Assembly (NCBI GenBank): GCA_963656825.1
Contig: CAVKJG010000002.1
Span: 9,235-73,234, forward strand
DNA: 64,000 nucleotides
Direction of reading: 5' to 3'
Origin: CAG-841 sp963656825
GTDB taxonomy: Bacteria > Bacillota > Clostridia > Oscillospirales > CAG-272
The notes beneath the pieces are model-generated. The model was not told the DNA's origin. It saw only the letters and a program-made list of their open reading frames with translations, and made no database searches. A program made the translations under genes and the position numbers. Each line of letters begins with the position of its first letter. Position 1 is the first letter of the stretch. Positions 25,812-34,559 of the stretch are shown here, in pieces.

Positions 25812-26822
25812 TTAGTCTTTTTTTATTCTTACTTCGAATTCTGAAAGCTCTTCACACGGCGATATTTTCAGCGCCGAAAGCCCGAATTCTTCTTTTATTT
25901 TAGTTTTGTTTTCGCCCTTGTATCCTACGGCGCACGATACCCTGCGCGGATTGCAGAAAACAGTTACCTTCTCACCGGAAAGTTCTTTGCACAGCGCCGA
26001 TATCTTTTTTTCAAAATAACGGCTTATGCACATTTCGCCTATTGCCTCCGAATAATCTCCGCAGGCGATTTCTTCGCCTGAAACAAGCGCCTCTCCCGAC
26101 TGCAGGCCTATTCTTATAACCTTTATTCCTCTTTCGGCAAAGACTTCAAACGCCGCTTCGGTGCGGTCGATCGCTTCCTCCCTGCTCATCGGGACATATC
26201 CCCCGCAGTAAGCCATATCGGCAAGCTTTGTTCCCTTGAATACCACAGTAGGATATATTCTTGCGGCGACCGCGCCCATATCGGCAATAGCCTCCGCCGT
26301 TCTGATCTCATCCTCTTTTGTCGAGCCCGGAAGTCCTATCATCATCTGTCCCACGAATTCCATTCCGGCACCGATTATAAGCGCCGAAGCTTTTTTACAG
26401 CACTCAAAGCCGTGTCCTCTGCCCGATACTTCAAGCACTCTTTCGGAGGAGCTCTGTATTCCGAGTTCAACGCTCTTCACACCGTAGGAGCGAAGTATTC
26501 CGACTATCTCTTCATCTATACAGTCGGGGCGGGTAGATATTCTTATCGATTCCGCTCTGCCCTCGTCTATGAATTTCTTCGCTACGGAAAGCAGATATAT
26601 CATATCCGCGCGGTCTATCGCCGTAAAGCTTCCGCCGAAGTACGCTATCTGCACCGTGCGCTTTGAAGTATCTATTGTGGAAAGCGCGTTTTCTATCTCG
26701 CTCTCAACCTTTGTGAAATCGGGAACGTTGTGACCCGATATCGTCCGCTGATTGCAGAAAACGCAGGCATTCGGACAGCCCATATGCGGAACGAATATCG
26801 GTATGTTTGCGTGTGTTTTCAT
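25812..26822 (-). CDS. Elp3-like radical SAM protein
   Basis: 336 residues with the 4Fe-4S motif CPNACVFC at about 16-23, preceded by HMGCPNAC, then YFGGSFTAID (GGE-like SAM motif), VELGIQSSSERVLEVSGRGH and the C-terminal substrate region. It resembles the COG1243 group found next to rnc and smc in Clostridia. It lacks an acetyltransferase domain, so it is not a full Elp3. The reaction is not established. It overlaps rnc by 4 bp. Confidence 0.85.
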   Translation of the reverse strand: MKTHANIPIFVPHMGCPNACVFCNQRTISGHNVPDFTKVESEIENALSTIDTSKRTVQIAYFGGSFTAIDRADMIYLLSVAKKFIDEGRAESIRISTRPDCIDEEIVGILRSYGVKSVELGIQSSSERVLEVSGRGHGFECCKKASALIIGAGMEFVGQMMIGLPGSTKEDEIRTAEAIADMGAVAARIYPTVVFKGTKLADMAYCGGYVPMSREEAIDRTEAAFEVFAERGIKVIRIGLQSGEALVSGEEIACGDYSEAIGEMCISRYFEKKISALCKELSGEKVTVFCNPRRVSCAVGYKGENKTKIKEEFGLSALKISPCEELSEFEVRIKKD

Positions 26823-27547
26823 TTCTTTTCTTCGTCGGATATCCCGAAAAGGCGGAGCGCTTCTCTTGCCGCCTGTTTTTCGGCTTCCTTTTTGCTCTTT
26901 CCCTCGCCCTTGCCGAGAATGTTGCTGTTTACCTTTACCTCGCAGAAAAACGTCTTGTCGTGGTCGGGACCTTCTTCTCCCGTGATTACATATTCAAGCT
27001 TTTCGCCGGGCGATTCCTGAATTATTTCCTGCAGAAGCGATTTCGGGTCGGAAAGGCTTTTTGTCGGCGAAAAGGCGTCTGCCGCCTTTATAACAAACGG
27101 CATTACAAAATCCTCCGCGCTCTTTTTTCCGCCGTCAAGATAAACGGCAGCCGTAAGCGCTTCAAAGGCGTCCTCAAGATTTGAGTCAAGCTCTCGCCCT
27201 CCGCAAAGCTCCTCACCGTGACCGAGATAAAGATATTCGCCCAGCGATATCTCCCTTGAGAACGACGCAAGCGACGCGCGCTCGACTATGCTTCTGCGCA
27301 TACTCGAAAGCTCGCCCTCGTTGCTGTCCGGAAATCTTTTGAAAAGATATTCGCTTACGATAGCCGAAAGCACCGAGTCGCCCAGAAATTCAAGTCTTTC
27401 GTTTGATTTTTCCGTCGTTCTTGCCTCGTTCACATACGATGTATGGTTCAATGCCTCGCGCAGAAATTCTCTGTTTGCAAATCTGTGATTTATACGTTTT
27501 TCAAGCTCCGCCGTATCAATGCGCGGAGAAGTTATCTTATCCTTCAT
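26819..27547 (-). CDS. rnc: Ribonuclease III
   Basis: Cuts double-stranded RNA in rRNA maturation and mRNA decay. 242 residues: catalytic domain with ERLEFLGDSVLSAIVSEYLF (signature) and DAFEALTAAVYLDGG holding the metal-binding acidic residues, then a double-stranded RNA-binding domain from about 160 (DPKSLLQEIIQE to GKSKKEAEKQAAREALR). It overlaps plsX by 11 bp. acpP, commonly between plsX and rnc, is not here. Confidence 0.97.
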   Translation of the reverse strand: MKDKITSPRIDTAELEKRINHRFANREFLREALNHTSYVNEARTTEKSNERLEFLGDSVLSAIVSEYLFKRFPDSNEGELSSMRRSIVERASLASFSREISLGEYLYLGHGEELCGGRELDSNLEDAFEALTAAVYLDGGKKSAEDFVMPFVIKAADAFSPTKSLSDPKSLLQEIIQESPGEKLEYVITGEEGPDHDKTFFCEVKVNSNILGKGEGKSKKEAEKQAAREALRLFGISDEEKK

Positions 27548-28553
27548 TTTTCCCTCCGACGTTCACAGCTCTGAAAAGCTCCGCCGATTTTTCTATTTCG
27601 CCTATGACGTCGGCACGGACGTAATCCGCCGCGCGCATAAGCGCATTTTTTATTGCGTTCGCCTCCGAATTTCCGTGAGCCTTTATAACAGGCTTTGCTA
27701 TTCCTATAAACGGCGCGCCGCCGTATTCGGTAACGTCAAAAAATCTGTCCTCGCGACGCAGAGCAGCCATAACGTCGGCGTTTTTTCCGCCGTCGGCAGA
27801 TCCGACCTCCCGTATAACGTGCTGCATAACGAACCGGCAGATTCCCTCGCTTGTTTTGAGAAGAACATTTCCTGTAAATCCGTCACAGACGGCTACGTCG
27901 CAGGCGTCAAACGGAAGCTCCTTCCCTTCGACGCTTCCCACAAAGTTCAGATTTTTGTCGTTTTCCATAAGCGCCTTTGCTTCTATCACAAGCGGAGTTC
28001 CCTTATGACCCTCGGAGCCGTTGTTGACAAGCGCCACTCTCGGATTTTCTATCCCGTAAAGCTTTCTCATATATATTGAGCCGAGATGCGCGAAATGCAG
28101 AAGATATTCCGGCGTGGCCGTGACGTTTGCGCCGCAGTCCATAAGCATTACGTTGTTGGTGTAAGGCAGCACCGTTCCGAGCGCCGCGCGTCGAAGCCCC
28201 GCAACTCTGTGAACGATAAGCGTCGCGCCGGTAAAGAGCGCGCCCGTATTTCCGCACGAAACAACGGCGTCGCCCTCGCCTGCGGCAAGCATACGGAGCG
28301 CTGCGCCCATAGAAGAATTTTTCTTCTTCTGAACGATACAAAGAGGACTGTCCTCCATTTCTATCACGCCGTCGCTGCCGATTATATCGAAGCCGTCCTC
28401 CTCCGCTTCCTCGTCCGAGAGCGCCTTGCGTATTGCTTTTTCGTTGCCGACAAGCGCTATGCGCGCGTCGAGCTCTTTTCTTGCGAGCAGTGCACCCTTT
28501 ATTATATCGGCAGGCGGATTGTCGCCGCCCATAACGTCAAGGATTATCTTCAT
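27537..28553 (-). CDS. plsX: Phosphate acyltransferase PlsX
   Basis: Makes acyl-phosphate from acyl-ACP for PlsY. 338 residues with MKIILDVMGGDNPPADIIKG at the start, VSCGNTGALF and a C-terminal YGGAPFIGIAKPVIKAHGNSEANAIKNA block typical of the family. First gene of the long leftward operon; rpmF-fapR-type genes that often precede it are absent. Confidence 0.97.
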   Translation of the reverse strand: MKIILDVMGGDNPPADIIKGALLARKELDARIALVGNEKAIRKALSDEEAEEDGFDIIGSDGVIEMEDSPLCIVQKKKNSSMGAALRMLAAGEGDAVVSCGNTGALFTGATLIVHRVAGLRRAALGTVLPYTNNVMLMDCGANVTATPEYLLHFAHLGSIYMRKLYGIENPRVALVNNGSEGHKGTPLVIEAKALMENDKNLNFVGSVEGKELPFDACDVAVCDGFTGNVLLKTSEGICRFVMQHVIREVGSADGGKNADVMAALRREDRFFDVTEYGGAPFIGIAKPVIKAHGNSEANAIKNALMRAADYVRADVIGEIEKSAELFRAVNVGGKNEG

Positions 28554-28585
28554 AAAATACTCCGATTTTATAGTTTTACTTATGT

Positions 28586-28614
28586 ATTATATAACAAAAT
28601 AAATTATATTGCAA
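28586..28614 (-). promoter_or_regulatory. Promoter of the plsX operon
   Basis: Minus strand TTGCAA (28614-28609), 17-bp spacer, TATAAT (28591-28586). Confidence 0.75.
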
Positions 28615-28634
28615 TATGTATTTCAAACAAAAAA

Positions 28635-28657
28635 GGCGACGTCTTTCGACGGTCGCC
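28635..28657 (-). terminator. Terminator after topA
   Basis: Stem GGCGACGTC/GACGGTCGCC with one bulged G and a UUUC-type loop; U run on the minus strand. Confidence 0.8.
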
Positions 28658-28676
28658 GATTTTTGGAATATTATTC

Positions 28677-30917
28677 TTATTTTTTGTCCTCAAAGTCCTT
28701 ATAGCCGCAGGCGGCGTCGGCGCAGTAAAGTCCCTTGCCCTTCTTTTCAAAAAGCATCTTTCCGCACTTCGGACATTTTTCCGCGGTCGGAAGATCCCAG
28801 CTTGAAAAATCACATTCGGGATATTTTTCACAGCGATAGTAAAGATTTTTCTTCTTGCCGTAGGCTTTTACTATATCCGCCCCGCACTTGGGACACCTGA
28901 CTCCGACAGACTCAAGAATCGCCTTTGTATATCTGCATTTCGGAAAATTCGAGCAGGCGTAGAAGCGTCCGTACGAGCTGCTGCGGATAACTATGTCGCC
29001 TCCGCACTTTTCGCATTTCATATCGGTTTTTTCGGGTTCCTCCGTCTTTTTCTCTATGACGTTGCCCTTTTTGTCTATCGCCTTTGTGTTTTTACATTCG
29101 GGATATCCCGGGCAGGCGGCAAAGGTACCGAATCTGCCGTGCTTTATCACCATTTTTCTTCCGCACTTTTCGCAGATTATGTCGGATTCCTCATCCGGAA
29201 CCTTTACCTTGTTGTCCTTTATGGATTCCTGCGCCTTTTCAAGCGTTTTTGAAAAATCGCCGTAGAAATCGCCGAGAACCTCGGTCATTGTTTCTTCTCC
29301 GCGCGCGATCTTGTCAAGATCCTCCTCCACGCTCGCGGTGAATTTATAATCCACTATTTCCGGAAAATTCTTTTTCATAAGCTTGACCGTCGCCTCGCCG
29401 AGCGGCGTCGATACAAGCGCTTTCTTTTCGCGCTTTACATAGCCTCTCTGAACAATCGTGGTTATCGTCTGCGCGTAGGTGCTCGGTCTGCCTATGCCCT
29501 TTTCTTCAAGAAATTTGATAAGCGAGCCTTCCGTATAGTGTGCCGGAGGATCGGTAAAGTTCTGCTTTGAAGAAAGCTCCTCCTTTGTAAGCGCGTCGCC
29601 TGCCGGAAGCTCGGGAAGCTTTGTCTTGGGCTGAAGCTCGTCGTCCGTATCGTCGTATGCGAGCATATAGCCCCTGAAGCTTACGACATATTCGCTCGAT
29701 TTGAATATATATTCTCCGCACGATATATCCGCCGAAAGCACTTCAAGCTCGGCATTTTTCATCTGACTTGCGATAAATCTGTCCCAGATGAGCTTGTAAA
29801 GCTTGTATTGATCCGAAGAAAGCGCGCTCTTTACCTTTTCCGGAGGAAGAGAAAGATCCGCCGGACGTATGGCTTCGTGAGCGTCCTGCGCCGAGGCGTT
29901 CGATTTGAAAACTCTGCGCTTTGACGGATAGCAGTCGCTTCCGTATTTGCCGATAATAAAGCTTTTCGCGGCTTCCGCCGCTTCGTCGGAAACGCGGAGA
30001 GAGTCAGTTCTCATATACGTTATAAGACCGTGCGTTCCGCCGTTTTCCGCGCCTAAATTTATACCCTCGTAAAGCTCCTGAGCCACAAGCATCGTGCGCT
30101 TGGACTGAAATCCGAGCCTTTTTGAAGCCTCCTGCTGAAGCGTTGAGGTTATGAACGGAGGATTGGGCGAGCGGTGCTTTTTCGTCACCTCGCTTGCGGA
30201 AACGGTAAATTCGCCGTTTTCGCAGGCGTCGGTCACCTTTTTCGCGTCAGCCTCGCAGGAAAGCTCGATCTTGCCGTTTTTGTCGCCGAAGAATTTTGCC
30301 GTTATTCTGGCGCGCTTCGGAGTTCTGAGCGTCGCTTCTATTGTCCAGTATTCCTTCGGAACGAAAGCCTTTATCTCCGCTTCCCTTTCAACGATTATTC
30401 TCGTCGCTACGGACTGAACTCTTCCGGCGGAAAGTCCGCTGCGGACGGTTTTCCAGAGGTAAGGACTTATCTTGTAGCCCACTATTCTGTCAAGAATTCT
30501 TCTTGCCTGCTGTGAGTTTACAAGGTTCATATCTATTGCGCGCGGATGCTCCATTCCGGCAAGCACCGTTTTCTTTGTTATATCGTTGAAGGTAACTCTG
30601 TTCGCTTCCTCGGGCTTTATGCCGAGAACCGTCGCAAGATGCCACGATATAGCTTCTCCCTCTCGGTCGGGGTCGGTTGCAAAGTACACCTTGTCGGCGT
30701 TTTTGACTTCCTTTTTGAGCTGGTTTATTATGTCCGTTTTTCCCTTTATGTTGATGTATTTTACCGCAAAGTCGTGATCGGTGTCTACGCCGAGCGTGCT
30801 TTTCGGAAGATCTCTGACATGGCCGACCGATGCCACGACCTTATATTCCTTGCCGAGATAGGAATTTATTGCGGGCGCCTTGTACGGCGACTCGATTATT
30901 ACAAGATAATGCTGCAT
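28677..30917 (-). CDS. topA: DNA topoisomerase I
   Basis: Relaxes negative supercoils. 746 residues: TOPRIM domain (VIIESPYKAPAINSYLG, FATDPDREGEAISWHL), the cleavage core with the catalytic Tyr in GLITYMRTDSLRVSDEA (about 300), and three C-terminal zinc ribbons of the CxKC..CPxYPxC type followed by a fourth at the end (CPKCGKMLFE). Family order is normal. Its own perfect promoter is upstream, separate from dprA. Confidence 0.97.
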   Translation of the reverse strand: MQHYLVIIESPYKAPAINSYLGKEYKVVASVGHVRDLPKSTLGVDTDHDFAVKYINIKGKTDIINQLKKEVKNADKVYFATDPDREGEAISWHLATVLGIKPEEANRVTFNDITKKTVLAGMEHPRAIDMNLVNSQQARRILDRIVGYKISPYLWKTVRSGLSAGRVQSVATRIIVEREAEIKAFVPKEYWTIEATLRTPKRARITAKFFGDKNGKIELSCEADAKKVTDACENGEFTVSASEVTKKHRSPNPPFITSTLQQEASKRLGFQSKRTMLVAQELYEGINLGAENGGTHGLITYMRTDSLRVSDEAAEAAKSFIIGKYGSDCYPSKRRVFKSNASAQDAHEAIRPADLSLPPEKVKSALSSDQYKLYKLIWDRFIASQMKNAELEVLSADISCGEYIFKSSEYVVSFRGYMLAYDDTDDELQPKTKLPELPAGDALTKEELSSKQNFTDPPAHYTEGSLIKFLEEKGIGRPSTYAQTITTIVQRGYVKREKKALVSTPLGEATVKLMKKNFPEIVDYKFTASVEEDLDKIARGEETMTEVLGDFYGDFSKTLEKAQESIKDNKVKVPDEESDIICEKCGRKMVIKHGRFGTFAACPGYPECKNTKAIDKKGNVIEKKTEEPEKTDMKCEKCGGDIVIRSSSYGRFYACSNFPKCRYTKAILESVGVRCPKCGADIVKAYGKKKNLYYRCEKYPECDFSSWDLPTAEKCPKCGKMLFEKKGKGLYCADAACGYKDFEDKK

Positions 30918-30986
30918 TTTTGCACGATCGCTTGAAAAAGCGAAGCTCCTTATCTGAAATCTGTTTTATTTTTGGTGACGTTTGCC

Positions 30987-31015
30987 ATTATACACAACAA
31001 AGGACGCTGTGTCAA
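30987..31015 (-). promoter_or_regulatory. Promoter of topA
   Basis: Minus strand TTGACA (31015-31010), 17-bp spacer, TATAAT (30992-30987); perfect consensus overlapping the 3' end of dprA. Confidence 0.85.
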
Positions 31016-31016
31016 G

Positions 31017-32258
31017 TCAAAAATTTTTAACTCTTTTATAACTTCCGCCCGGAACGGCTTCTATAAGTCCGTATATTTCAAGCGTGGTGAGAAGTCCGAG
31101 CATCGCGCCCGTTTCAAGCGACATACCCGCAGCTATTGCGGCTTTGTATATTTCGTCCGTCGTCATTCTGTCGCCGATAAGCGCGAATAGCCTTCTTTCG
31201 TCCTCGGTAAGATACGAAAGATCCTCCTGCTTTGGCGCGGACTGCTTTTTTTGCTCCTGATAGGCGCGGTTTTTCGTGTATCTCGGCGGCGGCTCTATCT
31301 TTGCGTCCGTTGCCGCAACCTTTATTTTCTGCGATGTGACATATCTTCTGTCGTCTATGTTTTCGGTAAATATTCTGTGCGGATAAAGCAGCTCGTATTC
31401 CCGTAAAATATCCTTTGCGGAAAGCGCTATTTTCGCGCCGTTGCGGATAAGCTCGTTTGTGCCCTCGCTTTCCCTGTCGCCGATTTTGCCGGGAACGGCA
31501 AACACGTCGCGCCCCTGCGACTGCGCTCTGCCCGCGGTTATGAGCGCGCCGCTTCTTTTGTCGGCTTCGACAACGAGCGTAGCCTGCGAAAGTCCGGATA
31601 TTATTCTGTTTCTCACGGGGAAATTCCAGCCCGACGGCTCCGTCCCGGGAGCATATTCTGTCATCACCGTGCCGTTTACTATTATCTGCTCCATAAGCTC
31701 TTTGTTCTGCGGCGGATATGCCGTTTCTATTCCGCAGCCGAGCACGGCGATGGTGTGTCCGCCGACGGAAAGCGCGCCTCTCGACGCCATCCCGTCTATG
31801 CCGAGCGCCATTCCCGAAACGACTATCGCGCCGCCTCTCGCAAGCTCCGCGCCGAACTTATACGCCGTTTTCTCACCGTATTCCGTGCAGGATCGCGTGC
31901 CGACAACGGCAACAAGAACGTTGTCGTCTATTTTCGGTATTTTGCCCTTGTAATAAAGCAGAAGCGGCTTTGCGTGAATCGAAGCCAGCCTTTTCGGATA
32001 TATGTCGCTGTCCGCCGTCATTATCGAAACGTTCGTTCTTTCGCAGAAATCAAGTATGCGCTTGCAGAGATCGAGATTTTTGTCAAGCAATGCGTGCCTG
32101 AGCTCCTTCGATATCCCGCCGACCTCTTCAAGCCTTGCCTCATCCGAAGCGTATATTTCCTCCGGCGAGCCGACCTGCGCCAGAAGGTAAGTGCCGCTTT
32201 CACTTCCGGCGCCGCAGCGCAGTGAAAGCCATATCCAGTAAAGCAGTGATCTGTCCAT
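31017..32258 (-). CDS. dprA: DNA-processing protein DprA (Smf)
   Basis: Loads RecA on incoming single strands in transformation. 413 residues from the ATG at 32258, chosen because CGGAGGAG precedes it; upstream frame has no family match. Helical N-terminus, then the Rossmann-like core: VAVVGTRSCTEYGEK, VVSGMALGIDGMA, VLGCGIETAYPPQN, and RNRIISGLSQATLVVEA. The C-terminal winged helix (LTEDERRLFALIGDRMTTDE) is present. topA follows, as in many Firmicutes. Confidence 0.95.
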   Translation of the reverse strand: MDRSLLYWIWLSLRCGAGSESGTYLLAQVGSPEEIYASDEARLEEVGGISKELRHALLDKNLDLCKRILDFCERTNVSIMTADSDIYPKRLASIHAKPLLLYYKGKIPKIDDNVLVAVVGTRSCTEYGEKTAYKFGAELARGGAIVVSGMALGIDGMASRGALSVGGHTIAVLGCGIETAYPPQNKELMEQIIVNGTVMTEYAPGTEPSGWNFPVRNRIISGLSQATLVVEADKRSGALITAGRAQSQGRDVFAVPGKIGDRESEGTNELIRNGAKIALSAKDILREYELLYPHRIFTENIDDRRYVTSQKIKVAATDAKIEPPPRYTKNRAYQEQKKQSAPKQEDLSYLTEDERRLFALIGDRMTTDEIYKAAIAAGMSLETGAMLGLLTTLEIYGLIEAVPGGSYKRVKNF

Positions 32259-32269
32259 TTTCTCCTCCG

Positions 32270-33043
32270 TCAAAGTCTTTTGTGTTCCCACATAAGCACG
32301 GAAGCCGCAACCGCCGCATTCAGCGATTCCGCTCCGTCCTCACGCATCGGTATTATAACGCTGCCGTCGCAGCAATCGCGCACCTCTGCCGATATTCCGT
32401 GACCTTCGTTTCCCACGACAAAGGCAAGCCTTCCGCCCTTTTCTATTTCGTCTGCGCGAACGGACGTCTTGTCGAGCATTGCGGCGTAGACCTTACAGCC
32501 GCCGGCTCTCAACGCCTTTATTTTTTCGGGCAGAAGCGCCCTTTCCGTCGGAACGCGGAAAAGCGAGCCCATCGCCGCGCGGACGGTTTTCTGCCCGAAG
32601 GCGTCGGCACAGCCGTCGCCGAGCAGCACGCTCTCCGCGCCGAAGGCGTCGGCACAGCGGATCACCGTCCCGACGTTGCCGGGATCGGCAACGCCGTCGA
32701 GTATCATAATAAGTCCCGTGCTTCTGTGCGCCGGAAGCGGCTTTTTCGCTACCGTCAGCACTCCCTGCGGAGCGTTTTCCTCCGTCAGCTTTTCATATAC
32801 GGCATCCGTGACCTTATATATTTCTCCGTCAAAGGCGCAAAGCTCGGGCGCATATATGTCCATTGCTTTTTCGCTTGCGAAAACCGCAACGATATCAAGC
32901 TTTTCGCGCACAACCTCCGAAAAAAGCTTTATTCCTTCAAAGCGGAAAAGCCCATCGGCGTCGCGCTTTTTCTTTTCCGAAAGTCCGCACGCCCAAAGAA
33001 TTTTCGGGTTGCTTCTGCTTTTTATCTCCGTTACAAAAGGCAT
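32270..33043 (-). CDS. TrmH/SpoU-family RNA 2'-O-methyltransferase
   Basis: SPOUT knot methyltransferase for rRNA or tRNA ribose. Signature motifs: LDGVADPGNVGTVIRCADAFG (motif 1), FVVGNEGHGIS (motif 2) and IPMREDGAESLNAAVAASVLMWE (motif 3). The N-terminal part is a substrate-binding domain with KAMDIYA-like strands. ATG at 33043 has AAAGGGAG upstream; a TTG 27 bp earlier is less likely. Lies between the rplT terminator and dprA; target base not assignable. Confidence 0.9.
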   Translation of the reverse strand: MPFVTEIKSRSNPKILWACGLSEKKKRDADGLFRFEGIKLFSEVVREKLDIVAVFASEKAMDIYAPELCAFDGEIYKVTDAVYEKLTEENAPQGVLTVAKKPLPAHRSTGLIMILDGVADPGNVGTVIRCADAFGAESVLLGDGCADAFGQKTVRAAMGSLFRVPTERALLPEKIKALRAGGCKVYAAMLDKTSVRADEIEKGGRLAFVVGNEGHGISAEVRDCCDGSVIIPMREDGAESLNAAVAASVLMWEHKRL

Positions 33044-33069
33044 ATCCGTTTTACTCCCTTTAATGCACA

Positions 33070-33099
33070 AAAACCAAAGCGTATTTCAGCTTTGGTTTT
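33070..33099 (-). terminator. Terminator of infC-rpmI-rplT
   Basis: Perfect 11-bp stem AAAACCAAAGC/GCTTTGGTTTT, followed by TTG on the minus strand. Confidence 0.8.
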
Positions 33100-33112
33100 C
33101 ACGTTATTAAGA

Positions 33113-33466
33113 TTAAAGCGCTTTTTTGGCTGTTTCAACAAGCGAAGCGAAAGCTTCCTTGTCGGAAACCGCAAGCTCTGCGAGCATTTTACGGTTTATA
33201 TCAACGCCTGCGAGCTTAAGACCGTGCATAAGCTGCGAATAGTTGATTCCGTTTACCTTTGCCTGTGCGGAAATTCTTGTTATCCACAGAGAACGGAAAT
33301 CTCTCTTTTTGAGTTTACGTCCCGCAAAAGCGTAGTTACCGCTCTTCATTACCTGCTCTTTGGCCATCTTGAAGTGCTTGCTCTTTGCGCCCCAGTAGCC
33401 CTTGGCGAGCTTCAGCATTTTATTTCTTCTTTTGCGCGTCATCATAGCGCCCTTTACTCTTGCCAT
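33113..33466 (-). CDS. rplT: 50S ribosomal protein L20
   Basis: 117 residues, opening MARVKGAMMTRKRRNKMLKLAKGYWG; normal length. In Bacillus L20 represses the infC operon through the leader; here an attenuator-like leader is found upstream of infC (34270-34405). Confidence 0.97.
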   Translation of the reverse strand: MARVKGAMMTRKRRNKMLKLAKGYWGAKSKHFKMAKEQVMKSGNYAFAGRKLKKRDFRSLWITRISAQAKVNGINYSQLMHGLKLAGVDINRKMLAELAVSDKEAFASLVETAKKAL

Positions 33467-33492
33467 CTTTGCTTCCTCCTATTTCGATTCGA

Positions 33493-33687
33493 TTATTTCT
33501 GAATGAGTGTCTTTACCGTTGCCTCGAAAGAGGGGCTGAGGTAAGTGTTGCGTCTGAGCTGTCTTTTGCGCTTGGGCGTCTTGAGTCCGAGCTTGTGACG
33601 ACGGTTTGAGCTGTTCATCTTTACTCTTCCGCTTTTTGTAACGGAAAATCTTTTCGCTGTCGCGCTGTGTGTTTTGATTTTAGGCAT
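33493..33687 (-). CDS. rpmI: 50S ribosomal protein L35
   Basis: 64 residues, MPKIKTHSATAKRFSVTKSG at the start and the basic NRRHKLGLKTPKRKRQLRRN centre. The frame is open 36 bp upstream, but MPKIKTHS is the conserved start, with AAAGGAAAAAA before it. Confidence 0.96.
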   Translation of the reverse strand: MPKIKTHSATAKRFSVTKSGRVKMNSSNRRHKLGLKTPKRKRQLRRNTYLSPSFEATVKTLIQK

Positions 33688-33735
33688 AGTGATTTTTTTC
33701 CTTTCGATATGACTTTGCGGCAAAGCCGCATTTGG

Positions 33736-34254
33736 TTACTTCTTTATCGGCGATATAACAAGCGAAAGCTTGCGGCCTTCAAGCACGGCTTTCTTGTCCG
33801 TGCTTCCGTATTCGGAGCACGCGGCAACGAACCTGTCCATCATTGCGGTGCCGAGCTCGGGGTGAAGAAGCTCTCTTCTTCCGTTGAATTTTACAACCGC
33901 GCGCACCTTGTTTCCTTCTTTGAGGAAGCGGAGCGCATGACCGAGCTTTGTTTCAAAGTCGTGATCGCCTATGTTGCAGGAAAGCTGAATTTCCTTTACT
34001 TCAACAACCTGCTGTTTTTTTCTTGCTTCTTTTTCGCGTTTTTCGCGCTCAAAACGGAATTTGCCGTAATCCATTATGCGACATACAGGCGGTTCCGCCT
34101 TGTCCGCTATCATAACAAGGTCGCTGCCGCTGTCATAGGCGGCTTTAAGCGCCCTGTCCGTATCGACAATACCGAGCTGTTCGCCGTTTTCGCCGATAAG
34201 ACGCACCTGAGGAACTTTTATATCCTCGTTGAAAAGATAATCTTTAGTGCTGAT
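33736..34254 (-). CDS. infC: Translation initiation factor IF-3, ATC start
   Basis: IF-3 prevents early subunit joining and checks the start codon. Family motifs FNEDIKVPQVRLIGENGEQLGIV, KPVCRIMDYGKFRFE-type (PPVCRIMDYGKFRFE) and KEIQLSCNIGDHDFETKL are present. No ATG/GTG/TTG fits: the only in-frame codon at the right distance (9 bp) from GGAGG is ATC at 34252-34254, giving a product that starts STKDYLFNEDIK after the initiator. infC genes elsewhere use AUU so that IF-3 limits its own synthesis; ATC would serve the same purpose. Confidence 0.92.
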   Translation of the reverse strand: MSTKDYLFNEDIKVPQVRLIGENGEQLGIVDTDRALKAAYDSGSDLVMIADKAEPPVCRIMDYGKFRFEREKREKEARKKQQVVEVKEIQLSCNIGDHDFETKLGHALRFLKEGNKVRAVVKFNGRRELLHPELGTAMMDRFVAACSEYGSTDKKAVLEGRKLSLVISPIKK

Positions 34255-34269
34255 AGTAGCACACCTCCA

Positions 34270-34405
34270 AAAATAAAAATTGCGGAAAGCCAAAGAGCTT
34301 CTCCGCACCGAAAAATTCCCTTACAACGTAAGGAAAAACGAATGTTATTGACCAAGGCTCGCGACGCGGCCGGGTGAAAGCGGAGAACGCTTTTCTTTGT
34401 TTTGC
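34270..34405 (-). promoter_or_regulatory. infC leader with attenuator (L20-leader type)
   Basis: From the promoter at 34412-34440 a leader of about 150 nt precedes infC. Its last part is GCGGAGAAGC-TCTTTG-GCTTTCCGC followed by AATTTTTATTTTT, an intrinsic terminator ending just before the GGAGG. Firmicute infC operons are known to be shut off by L20 at such leaders. Leader folding beyond the terminator is not worked out here. Confidence 0.75.
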
Positions 34406-34411
34406 CAGAAC

Positions 34412-34440
34412 AGTATATCACTTCGTCTGCGTTTTGTCAA
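34412..34440 (-). promoter_or_regulatory. Promoter of infC operon
   Basis: Minus strand TTGACA (34440-34435), 17-bp spacer, TATACT (34417-34412). Confidence 0.85.
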
Positions 34441-34529
34441 GTATGTTTTTTCGATGTTGTCTGTTTTTTTGTCCGAAACGGCGGTCAGACGATTTTTTTC
34501 GGTTTACGGTTCTCCGCTTTCAATGCGAG

Positions 34530-34556
34530 AAGCCACCCCGAAAGGAGTGGCTTTTG
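34530..34556. terminator. Hairpin after the 34560 gene
   Basis: AAGCCACCCCGAAAGGAGTGGCTT. The T run is on the plus-strand side, although the adjacent gene reads leftward, so orientation is odd. Confidence 0.4.
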
Positions 34557-34559
34557 TTA

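Noticed and set aside
32135..33502. 455-codon frame opposite dprA-trmH-rplT
   Set aside because: Spans three well-supported genes and a terminator on the other strand; shadow of high-GC third positions.
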